DNA of 33,320 nucleotides from Lachnospiraceae bacterium (GTDB lineage Bacteria; Bacillota; Clostridia; Lachnospirales; Lachnospiraceae): assembly GCA_016284175.1 (NCBI GenBank), contig JAEEOJ010000069.1, forward strand, positions 1 to 33,320, in the 5' to 3' direction. Positions 23,557 to 32,475 of the stretch are shown piece by piece (the first letter of the stretch is position 1; every line of letters begins with the position of its first letter). Made by a program: the position numbers and the translations under genes. The notes beneath the pieces are model-generated. The model did no database searches, was not told the origin of the DNA, and saw only the letters and a list, made by a program, of their open reading frames with translations.

Positions 23557-25251
23557 ATGAAAACATTATTAAAGAATGCAAAAGTCGTAAATGTATTTAC
23601 CGAGAAAATCGATTTTACAAATGTCTTAATCGAAGATGACAGAATAACAGGTATCGGCGATTACTACAAGGATGAAGATGCGGACGTAGTTGAAGACCTT
23701 GAAGGCAGATTCCTCTGTCCCGGATTTATAGACGGACACATTCATATCGAAAGTACGATGATGGTTCCTCCGTCACTTGCGCAGGCGGTCCTTCCTCACG
23801 GTACAACTGCAGTTGTGACTGACCCTCATGAGATTGCAAATGTATGCGGTGTCGACGGCATCAAATACATGCTTGAAATGAGCGAGAATATTCCTCTTCA
23901 TGTATTCGTAATGATTCCTTCATGCGTGCCTGCAACATGCTTTGATGAAGCAGGAGCCATTCTAAATGCAGAGGATATCGAAGATTTATACAAAGAAGAG
24001 AGAATACTCGGTCTTGCTGAAATGATGAATTATCCCGGAGTTATTTACAATGATGCTCCGACAATGGATAAAATAAATGCCTGCGTGGAAAAAGGCAAAC
24101 CTGTGGACGGACATGCACCTCTTTTATCAGGAAAAGATCTTGATAAATATATCTCTGCGGGAATTAATTCGGACCATGAATGTTCTGATGCGACAGAAGC
24201 CATGGAAAAGCTTTCAAAAGGCCAGTGGATAATGATTCGTGAAGGCTCTGCAGCCAAGAATCTTGAGAAGCTCCTTCCTTTGTTTGAAAGCCCTTACTAT
24301 CAGAGATGCATACTTGCAACGGACGACAGAAATCCTGCGGACATCATAGCAGAAGGTCATATAGACAATATCGTAAGACTGGCAATTAAGGCGGGGAAAG
24401 ACCCCATACGCGCCATTAAGATGGCTACGCTTAATCCCACACTCTGCTTCGGTATTAAAAGAATGGGTGCGATAGCATGCGGCTACAAGGCAAATCTTTT
24501 GGTTCTTGACAATCTTGAAAACATTGATATCAAGGATGTTTATTCAAACGGCGTAAAGGTCGTAAAAGACAAAGAAATCTCAGGCTTTTCGATTCCAAAA
24601 GCCGAGGATATCATTACAGGCAGCGTGCTTAATTCGTTCCATATGCCCGACCTTAAAAACGATGATTTTTATATTGATCCCAAGGGTACAAAGTGCAGGG
24701 TAATCGAAGTGATTCCCGGCGAAATACTTACGAACGAATGTATACTTGATATCGATTTTTCAAAGAATAACGGAATCGATATTGAAAAAGATATTTTGAA
24801 ACTTGCCGTAATAGAGCGACACAAAAACACAGGGCATAAAGGTGTCGGTTTTATTAAGGGCATAGGCATTAAAAACGGTGCTTTGGCAGGAAGCGTTTCA
24901 CACGATTCTCATAACTTAATCGTTATCGGAACCAGTGAGGAAGATATGGTTATCGCGGCCAATCATATCAAGAAAATCGGCGGAGGTCTCTGTGTCGTAA
25001 GCGAAGGCAGGGTTTTATCCGAACTTCGTCTTCCCGTAGCGGGTCTTATGAGCACAAACTCTGCGGCTGAGATTGCCAAAGCAAATGTTGAATTAAGAGA
25101 GAGTGCCGAGAGGATTGGAATAAACGAAGGCATTGAACCTTTTATGAACATGGCTTTCGTATCTCTTCCCGTCATTCCGGTATTAAAGATGACTACACAG
25201 GGGCTTGTAAACGTCAACGATTTCAAACGTGTTGATTTATTCGTCGACTAA
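23557..25251 (+). CDS. adeC: Adenine deaminase
   Basis: 564-residue amidohydrolase-fold enzyme, adenine to hypoxanthine plus ammonia, in purine salvage. The metal-binding motif is GFIDGHIHIESTMM, followed by AVVTDPHEIANVCG, PVDGHAPLLSGKDL, SDHECSD and ATDDRNPADII, which together provide the histidine and aspartate ligands of the bacterial Ade family. The C-terminal domain includes GHKGVGFIKG and GGLCVVSEGRVL. Length is within the family range. A GAGG site precedes the ATG; a hairpin AAATCTG/CAGATTT (23523-23542) sits just upstream but has no T tract. Confidence 0.95.
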   Translation: MKTLLKNAKVVNVFTEKIDFTNVLIEDDRITGIGDYYKDEDADVVEDLEGRFLCPGFIDGHIHIESTMMVPPSLAQAVLPHGTTAVVTDPHEIANVCGVDGIKYMLEMSENIPLHVFVMIPSCVPATCFDEAGAILNAEDIEDLYKEERILGLAEMMNYPGVIYNDAPTMDKINACVEKGKPVDGHAPLLSGKDLDKYISAGINSDHECSDATEAMEKLSKGQWIMIREGSAAKNLEKLLPLFESPYYQRCILATDDRNPADIIAEGHIDNIVRLAIKAGKDPIRAIKMATLNPTLCFGIKRMGAIACGYKANLLVLDNLENIDIKDVYSNGVKVVKDKEISGFSIPKAEDIITGSVLNSFHMPDLKNDDFYIDPKGTKCRVIEVIPGEILTNECILDIDFSKNNGIDIEKDILKLAVIERHKNTGHKGVGFIKGIGIKNGALAGSVSHDSHNLIVIGTSEEDMVIAANHIKKIGGGLCVVSEGRVLSELRLPVAGLMSTNSAAEIAKANVELRESAERIGINEGIEPFMNMAFVSLPVIPVLKMTTQGLVNVNDFKRVDLFVD

Positions 25252-25269
25252 GCCCGACAGGAGAATTAA

Positions 25270-26628
25270 ATGATTTACAGATCGCTTGCACTTGTAAGCA
25301 TGGCGACATTCTATATTATTTATTTTGCCAAACTTTTCCTTCAGAAAAAACGAGGGATAAAGGTATATAAACTCGCGCAAAACGAGAAAAACAAAAAGAA
25401 TATTACAGAGATACTTTTAAAAATCGTATCGTTTACACTTCCGGTGCTTGAACTTGTAAGCATCATAATCGGAAGGTCTTTCTTGCCTATTATGGGCAAG
25501 GTAATCGGAGTTTATTTCGCATTCTTTGCGGACTTCCTTTTCCTTAATGCCATTATATCCATGAAAGATTCATGGCGCGTCGGAGTCGCAGAGGACGAAA
25601 AAGACAGGAAACTTATTACCGGCGGAATATATAAGTTTTCAAGAAATCCCGCATTTCTTGCATTTGACTTACTCTATATCGGTATAGTGCTGATGTATTG
25701 CAATATTCCTTTAATTGTATGCACGGTTGCTGCGATAGTTGTATTCCATCTTCAGATTTTAAGCGAAGAAAAGTTTTTGGAAGAGACCCTAAAAGAAGAA
25801 TACGTCGAATACAAAAAGAGGGTCGGAAGGTATCTCGGATACGGAAAGTTTTCATTCCTTTCCGTCAGAATGTACGCTTATTTTATACTGTTTATCTGGT
25901 GCATATTTTATATTATTACGCTTCTTTTATACGCGGGACCTTTGCTTTCGTGGATATGGATCTGGATTATAATCGGAGCCTTTGCATTCTTAAGATTTAT
26001 GATGCTTAAGTTTGCGATAGACAAAGACAAGAGACTAAAGATTCCCAAGGCGATAAAAATAATTTATTATGTTTTATTTGCCTTTGCACTGACTGTATTT
26101 TGCGTGGTTGAGTTCAATGTATTCAGGGCAATGAATGCTGAACCCGAAAAGAATCTTGACTATGTAATTGTGCTTGGTGCGGGCGTAAACGGTACCACAC
26201 CTTCAAAGCCGCTTGCTAAGAGAATAGAAGAAGCATACTACTATATGTCCGATAATCCGGACACACTGCTTATAGCTTCGGGCGGTAAAGGACCTTACGA
26301 AAGTATCAGCGAAGCCGAATGCATTAAGAACGAGCTTGTAAAACTCGGTGTCGACGAATCAAGAATAATTCTTGAAGATAAGTCTACAAGCACGATAGAG
26401 AATTTAAGATTTTCCAAGGAAATAATAAATGACGACAGCAAACATGTCGGCATTATAACGAACAGTTTTCACGAATACCGTGCGGGACTTATAGCAAGGG
26501 AAGCAGGTTATGACAAGGTTTATTCTGTTCCTGCGGTTACGCTGTTTCCTGTGGGAATTCATTACATGTTAAGAGAATTTTTCGGAGTTGTGAGACTCTG
26601 GATGGAATACGGAAAGGTTATTTTATGA
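25270..26628 (+). CDS. Membrane fusion: isoprenylcysteine/phospholipid methyltransferase-like plus DUF218 (YdcF/SanA) domain
   Basis: 452 residues. The N-terminal ~200 residues hold several membrane helices and end in the ICMT/PEMT-type signature GGIYKFSRNPAFLAFDLLY followed by EEKFLEETLKEEYVEYKKR, the SAM-binding C-terminal part of such membrane methyltransferases. Two or three more helices follow (about 200-295). From about 296 comes a DUF218 domain: DYVIVLGAGV, KPLAKRIEEAYYY, LLIASGGKGP, ESRIILEDKSTSTIENLRFS and GIITNSFHEYRAGLIA. DUF218 proteins (YdcF, SanA, ElyC) act in the envelope. GGAGAATTAA precedes the ATG. The stop overlaps the next start as ATGA. Substrate of neither domain is known. 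Confidence 0.8.
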   Translation: MIYRSLALVSMATFYIIYFAKLFLQKKRGIKVYKLAQNEKNKKNITEILLKIVSFTLPVLELVSIIIGRSFLPIMGKVIGVYFAFFADFLFLNAIISMKDSWRVGVAEDEKDRKLITGGIYKFSRNPAFLAFDLLYIGIVLMYCNIPLIVCTVAAIVVFHLQILSEEKFLEETLKEEYVEYKKRVGRYLGYGKFSFLSVRMYAYFILFIWCIFYIITLLLYAGPLLSWIWIWIIIGAFAFLRFMMLKFAIDKDKRLKIPKAIKIIYYVLFAFALTVFCVVEFNVFRAMNAEPEKNLDYVIVLGAGVNGTTPSKPLAKRIEEAYYYMSDNPDTLLIASGGKGPYESISEAECIKNELVKLGVDESRIILEDKSTSTIENLRFSKEIINDDSKHVGIITNSFHEYRAGLIAREAGYDKVYSVPAVTLFPVGIHYMLREFFGVVRLWMEYGKVIL

Positions 26629-28058
26629 GCCAAATAAAAAAAATACTTCTCACAAAAGCAGAATGTGCCATTGATTTGGGCGACGGCAGTGAGAGAGGAG
26701 AATACGTAAGTCAGGATTATATTTTAAATGTTCTCGGACGTCCGATGAGAGCGATATCTTTAATGACTGCATATTATCCTTTAGACGAAACCTTCCCCAC
26801 ACGTGCTCATGATGCGTTCTCGGATAAGGAAATTTCTTTTCAGTGGGACTATCCTTACGACGATTACGAGACATACAAGGGCGGACTCGTAGGACAGCTT
26901 GACAAAGAGCCTTTCAACTGGATGAGAGACGTTCGTAAGCATGGTCAGGACGTATGCCTTACAGTCACAATGGATACGAATATTTCCGACGATCACATTA
27001 AGGCTATGGCAAAAGACCTCTCCACTTTCGGAAGAGTAATGCTTCGTGTGAATCATGAAGCAGGCGGCGACTGGTTTTCTTTTACGAAGAGAGCATCCTA
27101 TGAAGACATTGCGTTATTCTTTGCTCATGTATGTGATATTTTCCACGAGGAAGCAAAGAACGTAAAATTAATTCTCTGTTTAAACGGTCTCGGACCCGAC
27201 GGCGAGAAGATTGAAATGGAAGATACATTTGCTCCCGCAATCAAAGCCTGCGACATCTTTTCAATGGACCGTTATATGTCACTTCACTGGGGCTGGCCTT
27301 ACGACATTGCAAAGAAGGATACAAAGAATTATTATAGGGAAACTGTTGCAAATATTTACGATATGGGCAAGCGTACCGCAAAGAGATTTGAGGCTGTAGC
27401 CGGTGAAAAGCGACCGATGGTTTTATCGGAAATGAATGCCGACGGCGACGTAACCGGACCTTACGAGCAGTGCTATATGCTAAAAGAATTCTGCGACAGA
27501 TTAAAGGCTGATCCCGAAAAATGGCTCGAGGGCTTTACCTTTTATCAGTTCAGAGACAGAGGCCGCCTGGGACTTGAGTGGGAAGATCCAAACAATTCCG
27601 AAGTCGGTATAAAACTTCCTCTGATGGATACTTTTAAGGAAATCATCAACGACGAATTTTTTATGCCGAAGATTTCCGAAAAGTGCGAAATAACCCTTCC
27701 CGTAAAATTAAGATGGGGAAGCGCCGAAGACAGTGAAGGAGTTGCAATTCCTTTATCATTTGAAAAAGAACCGGTATTCTGTGAAGCATATTTTGAAGAC
27801 GAGCTTAAAGACGCAAATCTTATGATGGAATTAAACGGAAGATGGTTTTACAAAGCACCGGGAACTACTTTTGTTGATTTTATGCCTGCATTTTTCGAAG
27901 GCAAAAAGGCAGCAGGCAAAGATTTAACTCTTAAAATTTTTGCTCCTCCCGCAACAGGTGAAAACGACAGCTCACAGGGAGACGACTGGACTATAAACTG
28001 GTACTACACATTAAACAAATTACCTGATATCAGGATTGAATATGAAGCAGTAATTTAA
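26625..28058 (+). CDS. Intracellular glycosidase-like protein, GH26-related
   Basis: 477 residues without a signal peptide or membrane segment. The first ~320 residues look like a clan GH-A (beta/alpha)8 glycosidase: RVNHEAGGDWFSF with Glu145 resembles the GH26 acid/base motif HExxGxWFxW, and MVLSEMNADG with Glu269 fits the nucleophile position. GFTFYQFRDRGRLGLEW is a likely barrel-end strand. The remaining ~150 residues are beta-rich, possibly an accessory domain (MELNGRWFYKAPGTTFVDF). The start overlaps the previous stop by four bases (ATGA), implying translational coupling with the membrane fusion protein. Substrate and exact family are not certain; a non-catalytic GH-like protein is possible. 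Confidence 0.65.
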   Translation: MSQIKKILLTKAECAIDLGDGSERGEYVSQDYILNVLGRPMRAISLMTAYYPLDETFPTRAHDAFSDKEISFQWDYPYDDYETYKGGLVGQLDKEPFNWMRDVRKHGQDVCLTVTMDTNISDDHIKAMAKDLSTFGRVMLRVNHEAGGDWFSFTKRASYEDIALFFAHVCDIFHEEAKNVKLILCLNGLGPDGEKIEMEDTFAPAIKACDIFSMDRYMSLHWGWPYDIAKKDTKNYYRETVANIYDMGKRTAKRFEAVAGEKRPMVLSEMNADGDVTGPYEQCYMLKEFCDRLKADPEKWLEGFTFYQFRDRGRLGLEWEDPNNSEVGIKLPLMDTFKEIINDEFFMPKISEKCEITLPVKLRWGSAEDSEGVAIPLSFEKEPVFCEAYFEDELKDANLMMELNGRWFYKAPGTTFVDFMPAFFEGKKAAGKDLTLKIFAPPATGENDSSQGDDWTINWYYTLNKLPDIRIEYEAVI

Positions 28059-28074
28059 TTTAGAGAGGTTTGAA

Positions 28075-29289
28075 ATGGAAAGAATTATCACAAGTTTACT
28101 TGAAACCGATGCTTACAAGTTTTCGATGGGACAGGCGATTTACCATCAGTTCTCGGACTACAAGACCACATGGGATTTTAAATGTCGTAATACCGACGTT
28201 AAATTCACTCCCGAAATGGTTGAAGAGATTAAGAATCAGATCAGACTCTATTGTGATTTAAGATTCAAGGAAGACGAGCTTGAATATCTTCACAATATCA
28301 AATGGATTAAGGGTTCCTACGTTGACTTTTTAAGACTCTGGAAACCCAGATATGAAGATTTTGTAATCACAACCGATGCAGAGTGCGGACTTGCAATCGA
28401 AACCAAGGGAACATGGCTTAACACATCCATGTACGAAATCCCGACACTTGCCATCGTAAACGAAGTTTATTTCAGAATGGCATACAATTACGATGAACTT
28501 TTCGAGAGCTTTAAGGAAAGACTTGCGGCCAAAGTTGCAAAACTTGAAAGCGGCGAATATGAGATCAGTTCTTTCTCTGAGTTCGGTATGAGAAGAAGAT
28601 TATCCGCAGAGGCACAGGAACTTGCTGTTAAGACTCTTCATGAAAGCAATATTAAGAATTCGACATTTGTAGGTACTTCGAATGTTTACCTTGCAAAGAA
28701 ATACAATATCACACCTGTCGGAACCATGGCTCATGAGTGGATTATGTGCGTAGGTCAGGGTAACCACAAGCACAATCCCGCTTATTCAAACTGGTATGCG
28801 CTTGATGCGTGGGTAAAGGAATACGGCGTGTTAAACGGAACCGCACTTACCGATGCAATCACCACAAAGTGCTTCCTTAAGGACTTCCAGTTAACCTATT
28901 CCACACTTTTCTCAGGATGCCGCCACGACTCGGGCGATCCTTATGAGTGGGGCGATATGATGATTGAGCATTATAAGAATTTAGGCATCGATCCGATGAC
29001 CAAGATGCTTCTTTTCTCAGACAGCCTTGATTTTGACAGAGCAACTGCAATCAACAAATATTTCAAAGGCCGCGTAAAAGTAGCCTTCGGTATCGGCACA
29101 TATATTGCAAACGACACCAAGGTACCTGCGCTTAACATTATTATGAAGACCACCGCATGTAACGGAATGGATGTCGCCAAGATTTCCGACGTTGAAGGCA
29201 AAGGTATGTGCAAGAGTCCCGAATACATCCATTACCTTAAAAGATGCATAGAGTGGAGATTAAATCATCCCGATGATTTATTACGATAA
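28075..29289 (+). CDS. pncB: Nicotinate phosphoribosyltransferase
   Basis: 404-residue enzyme that makes nicotinate mononucleotide from nicotinate and PRPP in the Preiss-Handler NAD salvage pathway. Motifs are SLLETDAYKFSMGQAIYHQF at the N-terminus, SEFGMRRRLS, GTSNVYLAKKYNITPVGTMA with the following HEW, SGCRHDSGDPYEWGD (phosphoribosyl site), LLFSDSLDFDRA and VAFGIGTYIANDT. Length matches the PncB type. AGAGAGGTTTGAA precedes the ATG, 16 bases after the glycosidase-like gene. Confidence 0.95.
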   Translation: MERIITSLLETDAYKFSMGQAIYHQFSDYKTTWDFKCRNTDVKFTPEMVEEIKNQIRLYCDLRFKEDELEYLHNIKWIKGSYVDFLRLWKPRYEDFVITTDAECGLAIETKGTWLNTSMYEIPTLAIVNEVYFRMAYNYDELFESFKERLAAKVAKLESGEYEISSFSEFGMRRRLSAEAQELAVKTLHESNIKNSTFVGTSNVYLAKKYNITPVGTMAHEWIMCVGQGNHKHNPAYSNWYALDAWVKEYGVLNGTALTDAITTKCFLKDFQLTYSTLFSGCRHDSGDPYEWGDMMIEHYKNLGIDPMTKMLLFSDSLDFDRATAINKYFKGRVKVAFGIGTYIANDTKVPALNIIMKTTACNGMDVAKISDVEGKGMCKSPEYIHYLKRCIEWRLNHPDDLLR

Positions 29290-29298
29290 GGAGATTTT

Positions 29299-29556
29299 AT
29301 GAGATACAATTTCAGAACACAGAATGTCTGTGCAGTTCAGATAAGTTTTGACCTTGAAGGAGATAAGGTTTCAAACATCCAGTTTTTGGGAGGATGCAAC
29401 GGCAATTTGAAAGCCATTTCAAAACTTGTCGACGGTATGAGCGTTGATTATATCGAAGAAAAACTTAAAGGCAATACCTGCGGCATGAAAAACACATCAT
29501 GTGCGGATCAGCTTGCAATTGCGGTAAGACAGGCTTACGAGGAGAGTAAGAAGTAA
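29299..29556 (+). CDS. TSCPD domain protein (TIGR03905-like)
   Basis: 85 residues, one TSCPD domain: RTQNVCAVQISFDLEG, FLGGCNGNLKAISKLVDGM, and the family motif KNTSCADQLAIAVRQA. The domain is also found at the C-terminus of class II ribonucleotide reductases, where the cysteines may bind metal. It stands alone here, nine bases after pncB, with an AAGGAG site. Cytoplasmic; role unknown. Confidence 0.87.
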   Translation: MRYNFRTQNVCAVQISFDLEGDKVSNIQFLGGCNGNLKAISKLVDGMSVDYIEEKLKGNTCGMKNTSCADQLAIAVRQAYEESKK

Positions 29557-29577
29557 TTTTATTCGGGGGAGAGGGCA

Positions 29578-30423
29578 ATGAACGGATATTTTTACGGATG
29601 GTATATGAAATGTCAGTCGAAGGATTCGACGGTGGCATTTATATCGGCAAGACATAAAAACGGAACGAGCGAAACCAGTTCATTACAGGTTATTACCGAT
29701 GACGGCGCATGGAATATCGATATGCCGGGAACTGCTTTTAAGAAGGACTGTAAAAACATTTTCCTTGGAAAAAACAGATTCGGTAAAAACGGCATCAGGG
29801 TAAATATTGATAATCCCGATGCAAGGATTAAAGGCAAACTTGATTTCGGTCAGATAACTCCGATTAAATATGACATTATGGGACCGTTTGCGCTAATACC
29901 TTTTATGGAATGCAGGCATTATGTTTTCAGCATGCGTCATTCGGTAAACGGCAAAGTTGTAATTAACGGAAAGTCCTATGTATTTGAAAATGCCGTAGGA
30001 TACTGGGAAGGCGATTCGGGAAGATCTTTTCCGAAGGATTATCTCTGGACGCAGACCTGCTTTAGCGGAGGCTCATTAATGCTTTCCGTAGCGGATATTC
30101 CTTTCGGACCGCTTCATTTTACGGGAATAATCGGAATAATTTATTACAACAAAAAAGAATACAGATTTGCCACTTATCTCGGAGCTCATATTCAGGAACT
30201 TCGCGACGGAAAAGTGCGTATTAAGCAGGGTAATATGGTATTTGAAGCAGGGCTTATAGAATCTTCGGGCAAGGCTTTAAATGCACCCGTGGGAGGTTCG
30301 ATGATTCGTACAATTCACGAATCCGAATCCTGCAAGGCATATTACAAATTCAGAATAAAAGGCAAAACCGTATTCTCGTTTAAAACAACAAAAGCATCAT
30401 TTGAATATGAATATCCTTCATAA
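29578..30423 (+). CDS. Tocopherol cyclase-like family protein
   Basis: 281 residues, beta-rich, with no signal peptide. FYGWYMKCQ at the start, PFALIPFMECRHYVFSMRHS and YWEGDSGRSFPKDYLWTQTC are the conserved elements of the tocopherol-cyclase-like beta-barrel family. Plants use this fold to close the chromanol ring of vitamin E, but anaerobic Clostridia make no tocopherol, so a different lipid or hydrophobic ligand is likely. A GGGGAGAGG site precedes the ATG. It is 22 bases after the TSCPD gene and 38 before the DegV gene. Confidence 0.82.
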   Translation: MNGYFYGWYMKCQSKDSTVAFISARHKNGTSETSSLQVITDDGAWNIDMPGTAFKKDCKNIFLGKNRFGKNGIRVNIDNPDARIKGKLDFGQITPIKYDIMGPFALIPFMECRHYVFSMRHSVNGKVVINGKSYVFENAVGYWEGDSGRSFPKDYLWTQTCFSGGSLMLSVADIPFGPLHFTGIIGIIYYNKKEYRFATYLGAHIQELRDGKVRIKQGNMVFEAGLIESSGKALNAPVGGSMIRTIHESESCKAYYKFRIKGKTVFSFKTTKASFEYEYPS

Positions 30424-30461
30424 AAGACTAAAAATTTACAACCTGGGAGAGACATGAAAAA

Positions 30462-31316
30462 ATGGGCGTTATGATTATTGCCGATTCGGCAAGCGAAGTA
30501 TCGCAGGAGACTGCAAAGGAGTGGGGGATAAAAATACTTCCGTTAAAGATAAGATTCGGTGAAGATGAATACCTTGACGGAGTTACTCTATCAAACAGAA
30601 AATTTTATGAGAAATTAATCGAATCCGATGAACTTCCGAAAACCAGCCAGATATCTCCGGCAGATTATGAAGAATGTTTTCAGTCTGCTGTCGATGCGGG
30701 AGACGAAGTTGTATGCCTTACAATTTCCTCGGGAGTCTCCGGATGCGTACAGAGTGCCAATATAGCCGCAGGAGAGTTTGACGGAAAAGTACATGTGGTT
30801 GATACAATGCAGTTTTGCATTTCCTACTATGTGCTCGTTGAATATGCTGTAAGACTTCGCGATGAAGGAAAGAGTGCGAAAGAAATAGCGGACGAAATTA
30901 CAAGAGTCCGTGAAAAAGCAATAGTACTTGCCGTATTTGATACGCTTGAATATTTAAAGGCCGGCGGAAGACTTTCTTCAACCGCTGCATTTGTAGGAGA
31001 GATTCTTTCCATCAAACCGGTCATTACGATTACAAACGGAATCGTGGATGTTATCGGCAAAGCAAGAGGTTCCAAAAAAGGAAACAATATGCTTATTGAA
31101 AAGGTGAAGGAAATAGGCGGAATAGATTTTACGATGCCTGTTGTTACCGGATACACGGGCCTTTCCGATGAGTACTTACAGAAATACCTTGAAGACAGTA
31201 AAGATTTGTACGAAGGTAAAGTTTCGGATATAAGAAAGATAAGCGTCGGTGCCACGGTCGGAACATACGCCGGACCCGGAGCAATAGCAGTTGCATTTTA
31301 TCCCAAAGGAATTTAA
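30462..31316 (+). CDS. DegV family fatty-acid-binding protein
   Basis: 284-residue DegV protein, the FakB-like family that binds a fatty acid for phosphorylation by the FakA kinase. Motifs are IIADSASEVSQE, KILPLKIRFGEDEYLDG, PKTSQISPADYEECF, LTISSGVSGCVQSANIAA, FDTLEYLKAGGRLS, and VGATVGTYAGPGAIAVAF with the conserved HxGPG-like loop, though here tyrosine-alanine replaces the usual histidine context. The better-spaced ribosome site (GGGAGAG) points to an ATG at 30454 in another frame (MKKWAL then stop), so translation at 30462 or 30471 may be coupled to it. No fakA is in the window. Confidence 0.9.
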   Translation: MGVMIIADSASEVSQETAKEWGIKILPLKIRFGEDEYLDGVTLSNRKFYEKLIESDELPKTSQISPADYEECFQSAVDAGDEVVCLTISSGVSGCVQSANIAAGEFDGKVHVVDTMQFCISYYVLVEYAVRLRDEGKSAKEIADEITRVREKAIVLAVFDTLEYLKAGGRLSSTAAFVGEILSIKPVITITNGIVDVIGKARGSKKGNNMLIEKVKEIGGIDFTMPVVTGYTGLSDEYLQKYLEDSKDLYEGKVSDIRKISVGATVGTYAGPGAIAVAFYPKGI

Positions 31317-31326
31317 GGACAAAGAA

Positions 31327-32463
31327 ATGGATTTTGACAAATTAACTTATTATCTTGATTCGCTTGTAATAAAAGATGATTTTCCGTCGGTTGACTGTAT
31401 CATTTACAAAGACCACGAAATGATTTACAGACATATGTACGGAACCTGCGACAAGGCAAAAAGCATTCCCGTCAGAGACAATCAGCAGTATCTTATGTTT
31501 TCGATGACAAAGGTTCAGACTATGGTTGCTCTGATGCAGTTAGTCGAACAGGGAAAGGTATCGCTTGAAGACGATGTTGCAAAATATCTTCCCGCATACG
31601 GCAATCTTTTATATGAAAAAAGAGAAGGCAATAAAATTGATGTCGTAAAATGCGACAAGCCTTTAAAGATTAAACATCTGGTTTCAATGCAGTCGGGACT
31701 TGATTACGATCTTGGGCGTGCGGGTATTTTACGAGTTTTAAGTGAAAAGGGCATGAATGCCACCACAAGGGAACTCGTAGATTCTTTTGTGGAAACGCCT
31801 CTTAAATTTAAACCGGGCACCGGATTTTTATACAGCTTAAGCCATGATGTTGTTGCTGCGATAATCGAAGTTGTGTCAGGCAAGTCCTTCGGGGAATATT
31901 TAAAAGAAAACATCTGGGACCGTCTCGGCATGAAAGACACCATGTTCGCAAAGCCCGAAAACTATTTAAACAATCTGGCTGTACAGTTTCAGTGTGATGA
32001 GAAAGGCAATATCAATCCTATTGAGCCCGTGTGCCAGTATCAGCTGTCCGAAAAGTATGAAAGCGGCGGAGCGGGACTTATTTCCACCACTGAGGATTAT
32101 GCAAAATTTGCCGACACAATTGCCTGCGGCGGTGTAAGCAAAGACGGTAAAAGAATCATAAAAGCAAAAACAATCGATATTATAAAAACCAATCTTTTAT
32201 GTCCGCAGGGCTTAAAGGATATCGAAGAAAATATGGGCAGAAAAGGCTACGGTTACGGTGTCGGAATGCAGATTCTGATGAAGCCGAGAGCAGCCAAAGC
32301 CAAGGCTCCCAAGGGAGTGTTCGGATGGGACGGCGCTGCGGGAAGCTGCATCATAATGGATACCGAAAACAAACTCTCGCTTGTTTATACCATGCATGTA
32401 AGAAACTGCGGTATGGCATACGGAGAAGTGCATCCGAGGTTAAGAGATTTTCTTTATGAATAA
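31327..32463 (+). CDS. Serine hydrolase of the beta-lactamase/class C esterase family
   Basis: 378 residues. The frame is open back to 31291 inside the DegV gene, but AAGGA at 31315-31319 is seven bases before the ATG at 31327, so this is the start. The penicillin-binding fold is evident: FSMTK with Ser59 and Lys62, HLVSMQSGLDYDLG, LYSLSHDVVAAIIEVVSG with Tyr169, and YGVGMQILM leading to GVFGWDGAAGS as the third active-site element. There is no signal peptide, so it is probably a cytoplasmic esterase or amidase rather than a resistance beta-lactamase. It is followed 12 bases later by another hydrolase. Confidence 0.88.
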   Translation: MDFDKLTYYLDSLVIKDDFPSVDCIIYKDHEMIYRHMYGTCDKAKSIPVRDNQQYLMFSMTKVQTMVALMQLVEQGKVSLEDDVAKYLPAYGNLLYEKREGNKIDVVKCDKPLKIKHLVSMQSGLDYDLGRAGILRVLSEKGMNATTRELVDSFVETPLKFKPGTGFLYSLSHDVVAAIIEVVSGKSFGEYLKENIWDRLGMKDTMFAKPENYLNNLAVQFQCDEKGNINPIEPVCQYQLSEKYESGGAGLISTTEDYAKFADTIACGGVSKDGKRIIKAKTIDIIKTNLLCPQGLKDIEENMGRKGYGYGVGMQILMKPRAAKAKAPKGVFGWDGAAGSCIIMDTENKLSLVYTMHVRNCGMAYGEVHPRLRDFLYE

Positions 32464-32475
32464 GAAAGGATTAAG

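Noticed and set aside
31327-32463. Serine hydrolase as an antibiotic-resistance beta-lactamase
   Set aside because: No signal peptide and the motif pattern fits the broad esterase-type family; resistance cannot be claimed.
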